DNA of 64,000 nt from Serilophus lunatus (Eukaryota; Chordata; Aves; Passeriformes; Eurylaimidae), in assembly GCA_013399895.1 (NCBI GenBank), contig VXBA01001027.1, positions 3,529,148-3,593,147 on the forward strand, written 5' to 3'. This document shows positions 13,589 through 25,470 of this stretch, piece by piece. The stretch's first letter is position 1; every line of letters begins with the position of its first letter. Under the pieces are notes generated by a model that was given only the letters and a program-made list of their open reading frames with translations, was not told the DNA's origin and ran no database searches. The translations under genes were made by a program, and so were the position numbers.

Positions 13589-14389
13589 AATGACAGACTG
13601 AGGTATCAGACATGCAGTTGAACACACTGTATTTTAGGTCAGTAGAGGGCTCTCTGAGAAAGGAGTATGGTGAGTCTATGCTACAGTAAGTGAACCAGAA
13701 CACAGCGATTCATAAAAAATAGCTGTTTCTGACCAATGAAAGTGTGAGGTCTTGCAGATATTAAACACTTTATTTCAACACCCCCCTCTATAATTTAATA
13801 CTGTTTTATTTACTCTCAGTTCAGAAAATACTGATTAGGAAATAAAAGTGATCGTGAATAAAACAGATTCTCCCTCTCTGTAGGTATCCTGTGCACAGCA
13901 AAATGCACTTAACTATCTGTATTGCGGTGGCACGTAGCCCTAGACATCTCCAAAATTACACATTAAGATAAGTCAGAATTATGGTACTTTGGACTGCCTC
14001 TGGACTATAGATCTCTATTTACATGATCATCTGTTATGATTTCTACGAGACTCATGATGAGGTTATGAGGCACTGAGAAATTAAGGTCAAAAGTGTGCTG
14101 TTAAGTGATTAATTTGCTTAAATTTTTTTTTCTTTTTGCCAATTTAGTAATATATAGCACTTAGAGTAGTGGAAGTACATTTTGTATAGATTTCATTCAC
14201 ATCTGGGAGGGATCATTCATCCCATTACTTCCAATTTCTTGCACAAAAAACCCCTCATTGTTATCTCTGCTTTGTTTTCTGTGTACATGCATGTACTTCT
14301 CAGATTATATCTATAAAAGGTATATGACATATATATTTTGTGTATATCTAAATGGACCTATGCGAATCTTCTAATACTTGGTATATGAT

Positions 14390-14484
14390 GGTGTGATTCT
14401 TGGGGCTGTCCTGTAAAGGGCAAGGAGTCAGACTTGGATGATCCTGTGTGTCCATTACAACTCAGGGTATTCTATGACTCTGTG
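14390..14484 (+). mobile_element. CR1-type LINE, very short 3' terminus
   Basis: About 95 bases: GTGATTCTTGGGGCTGTCCT, GGGCAAGGAGTCAGACTTGG, ATGATCCTGTGTGTCC, AACTCAGGGTATTCTATGAC and TCTGTGA. This is the 3' terminus of a CR1 subfamily different in wording from the copies at 3079 and 11385 (it has CAGGAGTTGGACTCGATGATCCT-like text). Plus strand. Only the tail survives. Confidence 0.85.
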
Positions 14485-15829
14485 AAAAAACATATTTTAA
14501 ATTTCATTAATTTATAGTGAGTGATGATACCCCATGCCCTGTGTTAGAACTCAGTGTGGTTATATAGAGTTTCTTTCCAGTCCTACCATCTATTCGGATC
14601 AACAATGAAAGGGATAAGAGGACATCAAGGATGATCATGCTGCTCCTCCCACAGTCAGAGTCTGACCCATTTTGGCAGTTCTCATGCTCTTCTTACCTCA
14701 GGGGCAGAGAACAGGGATATTAACTCACTTCCAAGATAACAGCTTTATTGAGTTAGGCTTGGCACTGCATAAATGAACTTGTGCTCAAGCCAGTTTGTTT
14801 TGAACTGAAGCAGAGCCACTTTGTACCTGCACAGAACACAGAGGGTTAATGCTTACACAGCAAGCCACCAAGTCAACTGTAGAACACACAACTCTAAGTA
14901 ATAATAACCTTGGGATGACTTTCTAGTCATGTAATTCATATTTAAATGTGCCAAATTCTAGTGGCATCCAGGTGCAAAGAAAGAGCTGAATTAAGTTTTA
15001 GAAGGGCCACTAGATTAAAACCTCTTGTAAAAAAGGAGTTAGTCAGATGCTTCCCGAATGTGCATGATTACAAGCATGCAAAAGGATGTAACAGAATGCT
15101 CTTCTGCACTTCTTGAGCCTGGGTGAGGAAGTCACACCACGACCATGCAAATCTTTACATCACTACAAACTATCATGTTGGATTCTTAAAGAGAATTTTA
15201 AAAATTGGTTCCAGTGTTAATTCTTTTTTATCTCCACCTTTAAAGCCAGGTTGCTCTGGTTACCATCTGCAGACTTTGAGAGTGATGAATACAGGAAAGT
15301 TTGCTTTAAAGCAAAATGATTTCCATATAGCATTCCCATAAATCAAGATGCCATCACTACACAGAAAATGACCTCTTAAACGCTTTCATCCTCTTAGTGT
15401 CTTCAGGTATGGAAGAGGAGAGGGAAGTAATGCTAGATTCTGTTTAAAGAAGCAATGTTACCTGCCTGAAGCTGGCTAAGGAAACAGATTTAGCTATTGT
15501 TCTGATAGAAAGAGATGTATATAAGGAAATATGAAGCAAAATTTATCTCCAATATCAGAGTCAAAGATCTATAACGGCAATGCTCATACATAGAAGTTGC
15601 ATCTTGGACAGATCTTTACTCCCTTAAACCAGAAATACATAGGTTTACTATTTTTTTCTTTATTTGCATGTGTAATACAGTCATTTGCAGGGTAAAACAT
15701 GCAGCTAGCAATCAGTGCACACACTTTAGGAAAAAAAAAGTATTCTTCTGGTTTAAGCCATAAAGAAAAGTTTCAAGTAAAGAAAGTAAAAGTCCTCTCA
15801 GAATAACAGACAAGATGTATCAGTGTATA

Positions 15830-16330
15830 TTCCCATGGAATTGTATGAAAACACAGGATGCTGTGATTAACATCCTAGACACCATGATCTTCCAGGCTTC
15901 TAAAGGCCTTCTTCGTGTTTTCTCCCAGTTAATGACTATCACTACCTTTCCCTGACTTATGTATGTGTTTAGGAGGCCAATCAGGGCGTTAGCACAACCA
16001 GCCCCCCCGTTACTCACAGGATAACCAAAGCACAAGCTGATAGGACTCAACAAGGTAATTGATAATTTTGTTAACAGCTGCCAGACAGTTGGCTGGGTCC
16101 TGCCGGTCTCGGAGCCTTCCAAGGCAGACAGTAATGGCTCGCAGATGAAATAAGCAGCAGTGCAAGTCTGCATTTAATCACCCAGGTTCACAAGCACTCC
16201 ACAGGAACACATCAGCCCCACAAACAGTATGTTGCCTCACAGTCCTAATTAATCAAAGCATCTTTTCATATGCTTCAAGACAAATGTATGAACCAAAAAG
16301 TTCCCGATCAGGGACGAATCTCGAGATCAA
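15830..16330 (-). mobile_element. Possible degraded ERV/LTR remnant
   Basis: This block is richer in G+C and CpG than its surroundings. On the minus strand it reads ATTCGTCCCTGATCGGGAAC, TGTGGGGCTGATGTGTTCC, GTGAACCTGGGTGATTAAAT, GCAGACTTGCACTGCTGC and GGCTCCGAGACCGGCAGGAC, followed by a 117-codon open frame (16173-15820). The ATTAAA-like signal followed shortly by CA-ended sequence and a CpG-containing stretch resembles the R-U5 end of an LTR. I cannot name a family and found no matching second LTR. It could instead be a conserved non-coding element. Confidence 0.3.
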
Positions 16331-18628
16331 ACATTCAAGGATATCCAAATACTTGCTAAGTTTCTATTTGATATGTAATGCTGCTCCTGTTGAATCTACA
16401 GGACTCCGTGTGAAACTTGTGGCATTGTTAAAAATGAGACAATAGTCATCCAAAGAGTGCAATAATAAAGAAATCTCCAATAGGAATGTTGGACCACAGC
16501 TTTCAGTTTGGATCTTGATAGCATCTTTTTAATCACTCTCCTTTTATAGAAATGGATTTGATTTAATTGAACTCCAAAAAAAAAATAAATCTCCAATCAC
16601 ACTTCATCAGCATGCAATTATTATTCAAGGGAAACCATATGTACTATTAGGCACTCTTAATTAAACTAATGCATATAATCTGCTTCGGTACTTAACAGTT
16701 ATTCTTGATGTTCATTCTTATTTTTCTTCCATTATTGTGACAATACATTTTTCCCCCTATTTTTGCTCATTTATTTCCATTCCATTTATACCTTTTTTCA
16801 ACATTAATGATCATGATATCAGGACACCTTAAATCTCACATAGCATACCTTCAAAATGATTCAGACCTGACTATGGAGACTGTGAGATAAGAATAAGGGA
16901 GCTTCAAACTATACCCTGTTTTGCCTGAATTTTATTTGAATTTTGTCTTCTAAGTGGTCACATTGAAAGAATAAATGCTAGGCAGCAGTCAGTCCTTAGA
17001 GAAACAGGATTTAGGAAGAACCAGAGACAATGGATGGAATAAATTGAATTTAGTAGTTGTAGAACCTGAAGGAAAAGCATCCATGAGAGGTTGAGGCAAT
17101 AGTCCCTTGAGAAACTTGTCAAACTTGGACAGTTAATTCAGCATAGACTAAACAGAGTAAGCACTATGAAAAGATTCAGGACATCACATATTAAAGTCTC
17201 CCTATCCTTTCACACTCAGAAAAGCTAAGATATTTAATGATTACTTAGAGAAAATATTGCTCTTTTCTGTCTTGCCACCTCTTAATGCAAAACTACAGCA
17301 GGATTTTCCACTTGGGTCACTCAAATCAGTCAGGATTGGAGCACCGACAGTTCATTAAGGATGACAGACCAGCCCTGAGGGAGAGATACGAGTGAACCAC
17401 AGTGCTAAGGATCCAAGGGAAGCTAAAACTACACTGTTCTGTAGGACAGAGCTCAGAGAAAAGACCCATAAACATTAAAAGGCACATTCTACCCCAGGGG
17501 AGAATTCTATGGATAATACACTGGGGCTATCCTCAGACACCTGTATATGCTGCAATACTCACAAAGAGGCTCCATTTCCTCGCTAGACAATTACTTCAGT
17601 TAGGGTTAGATTCTGTTCTTGGCTATGCTTGCATAGTATTTACCAAACCAGAAAAGCATTTAACCTTCCTACTAGTATTTGAATTCAAAGGTGGAACTTC
17701 TGTGAATTGTTTCACACTATTTTTCCTATCAGAATTTTCAATCTTCAATGTAAATAGAATAAGAAGTAATCAGTTGACTTACAGTAATGATTTGAAATTT
17801 AAACCTCAAAAGGGGATCTGTAATTAAACAGTAAACTTCACAAATGAAGTTGGGGTAAGGTTGGTTGTTTTATTTTAAAGAGAAAACATTAATTAAAGAT
17901 AAATGTGTTTGGGCCTGAGCAACCTCCCCTCAGGCTTGGGGAAAATGCCAAGTCTGAAAAACTCTTTGAGACTCAGGGAATCCCAAGTCAGTTTGATGAA
18001 CCTATTGAAGTATTTTATAATTAACTGGCATGCTCCTGAGGCTACCATTTTACCTGAAAAAGAAAATCCCTCATCTTTCTAACTTCTCCTGAAAAAACAT
18101 GAATGGCCCTTGAAATTCACATGGAACCCTAGCAATAAAGCTCAAAGTATCCAAAGGTAAAATTGAGTTTTATTGCCCCATCTGGGTCTGTAATCATACA
18201 CCTGTTAGTAAAATAATCCAATTATGATGGCCTTTTCATTCCACTACACCCTATCTTTATGTGGGGCCTGTATTAAAATGATAAAGGCACCATGATGTGA
18301 TGGCAACAGCAAAGATTAAATAGAAAAATACATTTTAAAAGCAAATAACCTTTCAATGCTGCAGGAGATGTGACTACTTTCTCAACAGCATCTACTGCTA
18401 AGAAAAAAATCTCTAAAAATCAGTATTTACCTACAGAACTGTGCCATGATTGCTCCAGGTAATACCAGGTACATATCTTTATATTTAGAATCAGCATTTA
18501 GTGTCTTAGCACCAAAAAGACATTACATGTCTCAGAAGACACTTCAAAAGACATCTGATATAAAGGGCTTGTCACCTATCTTAACGTCCCTCAACAGAAT
18601 CAAAAGAGTGGGAGTATGGCATATAAAA

Positions 18629-18864
18629 GAATCATAGAATGGTTTGGGTTGCAAAGAACCTTAAAGACTATCTCCATCCAACCTCCCTGTCATGGGCAGG
18701 GACACCTTCCATCAGGCCAGGTTGCTCAAAGACTCATCCAAACTAGCCTTGAACACTTACAAAGCTTCTCTGTGCAACCTGTGCCAGGGCTTCCCCACCC
18801 TCACAAAAAGAATCTTTTTCTCATAGCCAACCTAAGTGTACTCTCTTTCAGTTTAAAGCTCTTA
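18629..18864 (-). mobile_element. CR1 LINE, 5'-truncated 3' end
   Basis: Starts with the reverse-complemented CR1 tail AGAATCATAGAATGGTTTGG, then ACCTCCCTGTCATGGGCAGG, GACACCTTCCATCAGGCCAG, GGCTTCCCCACCCTCAC, AAGAATCTTTTTCTCATAGC and CTCTCTTTCAGTTTAAAGCT. It reads on the minus strand, in the same sense as NAALADL2. The plus-strand open frame over it (18616-18879) is the antisense of CR1, not a gene. Confidence 0.93.
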
Positions 18865-20080
18865 AAGCAAAAAAAATAAAAAAACAAAACTATGCAAGGT
18901 ACAGATTACTTGAGAATCTGACAAGCCTTGCTGCAAGCACAACTCAAATAGACTCACCTTAAGCATCAGATTTTTGCTCCCTTCTGGTCCTGCTATTGAA
19001 TCCCATTGTTTTGGCTTAGCCAAATGCCTATTTGTCTCCAGCATTAGATTGACTTTCTGGAACAAATGAGTTAATTGGAAGCAATCTCCTATATTCTCAT
19101 TGTAAGATATCTCAACATGGGCAAATAGACAAAACAAGTCTTGTTCAAATATGTCAAATATAAGGACAACAAGGGTGAAGATCTGATTACTGTAGTCAAA
19201 GAATAAGACAGAAGGAAAGTAAGCTGAAGAAACAGGAGAGAGGAGGGAATAGGGTTTGAAAAAGGTGAAAGATTTAGAAAGAAAAACAAGTTGGAATTTG
19301 CTGCACAACATCAACAGGAGCCTGGGCAATGTCTGAAAGAGGAGATGGCAAGATTAAAAGGTCAGCTGAGGAAGATATTATCAGAGAAGATGTCTTAAAA
19401 TGTCCCTCAGAATACTATAGTCAGTGTGTACTGGGCACTAATTTCCCCATACTATGCAAAATTATAAATATATTGTCCCTCAAAATCAAAAAACGCTGCT
19501 GAATATGGTATTGACCCATAAGGAACAAATTAGTGGAAGTGCTTATTGCATCCATAGTGATATCTGCATGCACGTGTGTAAGTGCACTTCAAAACACAGA
19601 TCAGAGAAAAACGAATTTCAAAATCTTTCCATATGTTAAAATTGAAGACAGATGCAGTGGCAGATAAAATTAAACTTCAGATCTACAAGTAAATTAAGGC
19701 TTTCTAGACTGAGAATTCCTCCTTCCACCTAGTTAGAAAGACAATGTGTACAGGCATTTGATGTAAACAGAAGAGCTCTGAACTCGATGTAAACAATCTT
19801 CAAAAGAATTTTGGTAGCAGAGTGAAATTTATAGAAGATTTTGGACAATGTCTACATCGTACATCAAAACCACAAAACACATTTTAAAATTTTTCACTTG
19901 TATTTTTATAAAAACTAAAATCCCTCCAGAAACTGTTCTGATCTCTTGGCTATAGGATAACGCTGTAACAGCTTCTGAAGCCTAATGTACAATATTTTAA
20001 TTCAAACTTCATCCAGTAAGAAATACACGTGGATTTTTGGAGAGAGGAGCTGATCAGAATGCATATTTGATACTAGATTT

Positions 20081-20114
20081 AAAAATTAAAAAAAAAAAAC
20101 AAAAGCAAAAAAAC
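20081..20114. repeat. A-rich low-complexity stretch
   Basis: Nearly pure A with scattered C, T and G. No poly-A-tailed retrocopy was recognised on either side. Confidence 0.9.
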
Positions 20115-23100
20115 AGTTTTCAGAAATTTTAGAAAAAGTCAGATTTTAGAATTCACTCATTAGGCAAAAACAGTAGGCAGCAAATAAAAAATAAGTTTCT
20201 TAACACCATTTAAACTCCATTTCACATTATCAATACTGACCTCTCAAAATATTTGAAGTAGGAAAACTGGAAATCACACTAAATCTCAGGTTCTCTAGGT
20301 GCTGCTACTCGGGTACTGCTGAAGGGTCACAGCCAACAGGGTTGTCCCAAGAGAACTTGTAGGCATCTCCATGTCTATCCATTCCCAAATGTTTAAATTT
20401 TCCATTCTAAGAATAGCAGACCCTAGACAGAGTATTAGATCAGACCACTATATTATGGTGATTTGTTAATATTTATTTTATCTTCAGTCCTCCAGCATTC
20501 CCCTGAACAAATCCCCTGTGACTCTGAGACAGAGGTTAAACTTGACTGAGGACAGATAGTTAATTGCCTTTTCTGCTTATTCTGCTCAAGTAACAACTGA
20601 CATTTCCAAAAGAAGGGATGAAGGGAGGACTAGTGCCATTTAAGCTGATGGTTTTATTTGTGCAGAATATTACACTAAAAGAGCCCAGTAGCTATTAGTG
20701 ATTATTAATCTTCATTTACAATAATAGACATATTTAACAAAAAAAGAGAATAGGCTATGCTACAAGTCGTGAAAAAGCTTTTTTAATTGTCAGCCCTGCT
20801 AACCTAAAACAGCCTTCATCCTATTCACTCAGTTATCACTTTGTAGCTTATAATTAAAGTGCTAATGTATATCAGAATTCTTTGATCTCAAAATAAAGGA
20901 TTATTTTACCAAAGAAATTAAGAACACAGTAGTTACAGGAAATTCAAGTTTCTAAGTTAAAAATTAAAAGAAATAACCAAAAGTAAAGTAATGTAATTAA
21001 GTAAAAACTATTTCTGTTGAATAAGAGAAGGAAAAAAACTTTGTGAGAAGTCATTCTGGATTGTGGAACAGTTCATTAAATAAAGTAGCGTAAGACTTTT
21101 ATTTTTGATAGTCAAATACAACTTAGGAAGAAAGGAATTAAGTGTATTGTACCAGCAGGAATGGACTAAATTTCCTCAAAGTTCTTTATATTAATCTAAT
21201 GAGCAGAGGTAATTCATCTGTCCTGAAATCTAATTTCAATTAGCATGAGAAATAAGGGTTCAGAATATTTCATCTGTGACATTTTTTTTCATTCTGATTT
21301 CACATTTGAGGGAAAAGATAGCCAGCAGCAAGTCTGTGTAAATTGATGCTATTAAAAAAACCATAGGTGTAGTCACCTGCACTATGTACAAGCATTGTTT
21401 TAAACACTGAAGGCCAGCAGAACTCATAAGTGTGACTAAAACCTGACTTGAAAAACCAAGCAAAAGAAATTCAGAATTAATTTAGGCTTTTCCTCTGCTA
21501 AAGAGGATCCTCTTGTATGGTTGGAGATGTTAATCAGAGTGTTTCCCCACTCCAGGTTAGTTGACAGCTACTAAAAACCCCTGGCAACTAAAAGAGATAA
21601 GTCAGGAAACCGCTGAGATCCTACTCTGCTTATCTGCCAGTACCTCCAGTCCATCTGAAAATGGAACCTTAGCTTTGAAATAACCTTTCAAAAGAAACTT
21701 AAAGATGTGAGTGGGCACCAGGCAACCTTAGCTCTTAATTCTGATATTATCACCCCTTCCCCTCTCTATCTGCACCTCATACAGGTTAAAAAAACCAAAC
21801 CAGCAAAGCCCAGTTGTATACCATTGCTATCAATCCACATTCAGTTGCCATGAGCTTTGGATTAGGCAGTTCAATACATTTTCTAAACAATATGAACACG
21901 TTACTGTTGCTGTTTAGCAGTGTAAAGGATGTGTTTTGCATTTTTCTCTTCATTACACTTTGAACTGAAACCACTAAGCCAGGCAAGAAAAGCAACACAA
22001 CGCAGTCTCAGTGGATTGAATCAGCCAAACAAAGTGAGAAAGAGCTTTTTTTCTTAATATTAAAAATCTTTCTATTAAATCCACAGGACTCAAGATGATC
22101 TTAAGTACTGTCTACATGACCTCTATAAGCAAGACTAGTAGTTTTGCTGCCTTTTGAGACACCATGAAAACTAAGAGTATTGGAACAGACAGTAAATTTG
22201 AAGTTATTACTTTTTCATTCTCAAAGACACACTTTAATAATTTTATGATGTACCTAGTCATATTAGAATAGAAGATTGAAAGTCCATTGCAACAATGGAA
22301 ATTATGGTAAAACTTGCCCAATAAACACAGTTATGGATCAGAGGAGATTGCAGAATTTTACAGCACTGTATATATTGTATATACTTCCCAGTGCTTTGTT
22401 CTGTTATTCAGAAAATACAAGTAAGTCATACATCCAAAGTAGAAGTTTGGGCATGCAGGACTTTGCTAGAGTTGGTTAATATTTTTTTTTCACCCAAGAA
22501 AGATTTCAATTAATTAATAAGCACTCAAAGTTAGGCTAGAAAAAATATTTTCTTCTGTCAGTATTAAATGTTGGTTAGCTTCTCTCCAAAAAGTTTGAAT
22601 GGCTACATGTGTTCAAATAAAACTCAAAAGTCAGTAGAATGAATTAGCTTAGTAACAAAGATGTGCTTTCTATAGTTTCTCTGAAAATTCAGGGAATTGT
22701 CCAAGCTGAGAATAGAAAGTTTTTAAAAAGTACTGTCTTCAACTGAATCACAGAACTCTTACAACCTTTGGAAATTCACTGTTTTCTCGTCCCACTCATA
22801 AAAACAAGTGTCAACCTGTAAATCAAATGACTCTATTTCTTTCTGTTTCCCATTTTTCATGACTGCTTCCATATTTTTCCTATGAGTGACACACAAGACC
22901 TATGTTCTGATGGAGAAAAAGCTGAGCTCTAAAGTAGAGTGCTCCTCAGGTTCATACCCTGTCAACAGCCTTGAAAAGAAATGCATGAAGTACAGGAAAA
23001 AGACTGGATAGACATAGCCCAAATAAAATAGCATAACATAGCAAAAATAAACTTACACCTTAAGCTGTTTACAGAAAATTTTAATTAAAATCATCTTTCA

Positions 23101-25028
23101 CAGTAGAGCTGTTCTGGAGGAGGGTTGTCTATGATTTAGAAATTAAGGTGAGACTATTGAGTTGCTGCTATGCATTTGAAACATAACTTGCAAATAAATA
23201 TACTGAAGAGAAACACATGATTATGCAAGGTATTATACATTTCAATTCTCTGTTTAAAAGTAATTTGCACACATTCAACAGATTTCACCAGACAATATGA
23301 AAGTAGGGGAAAATAAAGCAAAATAAGATTTTGGAAAACATTTACTATAGCAGCTTCTTGGGAGTTCTGATTATAAGGCATCCTTATGTATAACCAAGGA
23401 GCCCACTTGTCAATGCCCAGAGTCCATGAAGATGTTTTGCAGTGCCCTAGAACATTTAGAGTTCTAGAGTATGAGATGCTATAGTTAAGCAAATAAAAAA
23501 GAAATGCCAAGTAGATTCTTGAAACATTAATTTGAGTCCTGGAAGAGAAAAGGAATGCAAAAGAAAGGTTCCTGGCTTCATGTGGAATAAAGAAAAAAGA
23601 AATATGACAGAAAAATTTTGATTAACTTGTTTCCTCAACATTCAGCATTGAGTCCACCACATTATGCAAAATATCTTTTGAACTACAACAAGTTTTTCTA
23701 TCTTTATACTTTCTTTGGAAATCATGATACAACGTCATTACGGTTTCCGCACTTCAGCATAAAATGTTTCATTCTCTTTGCCTCATTAGGATCTCATGTG
23801 AGATCCTGTCAGCTGCAAGTTTGTTCAGTTTATCTCAAGAAAAAAAGGAAGAAAAAAGATTAATTTTTTTCCTTAGATATGTCAATCAAAAGGAGTGCAC
23901 TGGCTGGAACACCAAGTTTAGAAGAATATCATTCATGTCAGTTGAGACAGAATCTTTTTGTGGCCCCTTTTTCTTCCATCATTTTTAGACAAGATGATAT
24001 TTATGTAAAGGCCCAACCTCACCCTGCAAATACCACAAAATTGAACTGTGCTTTATAAAAGTGCTCACTCAATGATTCCAACATGTATTTCTTGTTATGT
24101 GCTCTTTTCTTAGCTGAGATGTACATTCTTTAGGATCACAATTTCACAATAGATAAATAGTATTCACATTGGAATTCTCAGGGAGACCAGATATTCAATC
24201 TTAAAGCATTTCCTTACTTGACTATGTGAAAATTATTAATTCTAAAATTCTGGTGATTTAACTGAGGTTCTTCTGCAGGCTGTATTCATCTAAATTTAAA
24301 TTTACTCCTTTCTCTCCAGTCATGTTGTAAAGACACACTGCCATTATTCATGTTCTTTCATGGAGTTCCGTTTTCACTGTATTTCCAATAGCTGCAAAAC
24401 AGCTCCTCATAGGAGATGTTTGATTTTAAGAGACACACCTGTTCTAGTATGCTCATATAATTTTACACTCTCTTGTCCATTATCATGTTGCCTCTTTTAT
24501 TACAATATAGCTGTTAGGAATGGCAACTATTAATATTGGTGACCATATGAATTATTAATTTATGTGTCAAGATAAAAGTATTGATCGTTTGAGATCAGAG
24601 CACTGCTGTAGGACCAGGGCTCTTCCTTCCAGGAGGCAGTTCCCATGAACCAGCTGAAGAGGAATGCAGCCATTCCAGGAAGCTAGAAATATTCTGTTCT
24701 GTGCTCTCAATGAGTGGGTCACCTTCTGCAATGTGACCTGTGACATGGCAAACTAACCGTGTTTCATTTTGATGCCATTTTAAATAAATGTTAGTGATAA
24801 GTAGAGAGATAAACACAAAATGTGTTTCTAAGTTTAGCCCTTTTGGTTTGCATAAGCTGGGAAATGTTGATGTTTGGATCAAGAAAATTTCTAGAGCGAA
24901 TTAAAAGAATTCTGTGCATTGCTGGGGTAACCAGCTTATAAATCAGGTGCTTTAAAACCTCATTATCAAACCTTTCTAAATTTGTGAGTAGTGTTACAGA
25001 AAAAGCACAGCAGAAGGCATCCACAGAG

Positions 25029-25470
25029 AATAGAATGGAATTGACTATTTCAGCTGGAAGGGACCTACAATCCAGTCTGACTGCCTGCACAATTCAGGGC
25101 TGACCTCGTTAAAGCATGTTGTTAAGGGCATTGTCCAGATGCCTCCTAAGCACTAACAGACTGGGGGCAACAACCACCTCTCCAGGAAGCCTGATCCAGT
25201 GTTCTACCATCTACTTGATAAAAAAAAAATGCTTCCTTTTGTCCACTCTAAACCCCCCTTGGCACAGCACAGCGCCATTCCTATTCATCACTGGATCCCA
25301 GGAAGAAGAGCTTAGGACCTCCCTCTCCATGTCCCCTCCCCTCAGGAAGCTGGAGAGGTCAATAAGGTTGGTCTTTAGATCCCTTTTCTCCCAAGAAGAC
25401 AGGTCCAAAGGCCTTAGCTGCTCCTCACAGGACATGAGTTCAGACCCTTCCACCATCTGGGACCTTCTGG
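25029..25470 (-). mobile_element. CR1 LINE, 5'-truncated 3' end, longest copy in the window
   Basis: Minus-strand copy of about 440 bases. Blocks seen on the plus strand: AGCTGGAAGGGACCTACAAT, CTAAGCACTAACAGACTGGG, GGGCAACAACCACCTCTCCA, GGAAGCCTGATCCAGTGTTC, then a run of A (about 25220-25229), CTCCCCTCAGGAAGCTGGAG, GCTGCTCCTCACAGGACATG and CCTTCCACCATCTGGGACCT. The 134-codon plus-strand frame 25116-25520 and the 81-codon minus-strand frame are products of this repeat. The 5' limit, at the higher coordinate, is approximate. Confidence 0.93.

Noticed and set aside
17402..17827. 141-codon plus-strand open frame
   Set aside because: No recognisable motif or family, antisense to the host gene, no splice context or promoter; within what chance gives in 64 kb.
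18862..19329. 155-codon minus-strand open frame, the longest in the window
   Set aside because: Low-complexity Phe/Leu/Ser-rich translation of an A- and G-rich plus strand, running up to a CR1 copy; no family likeness.
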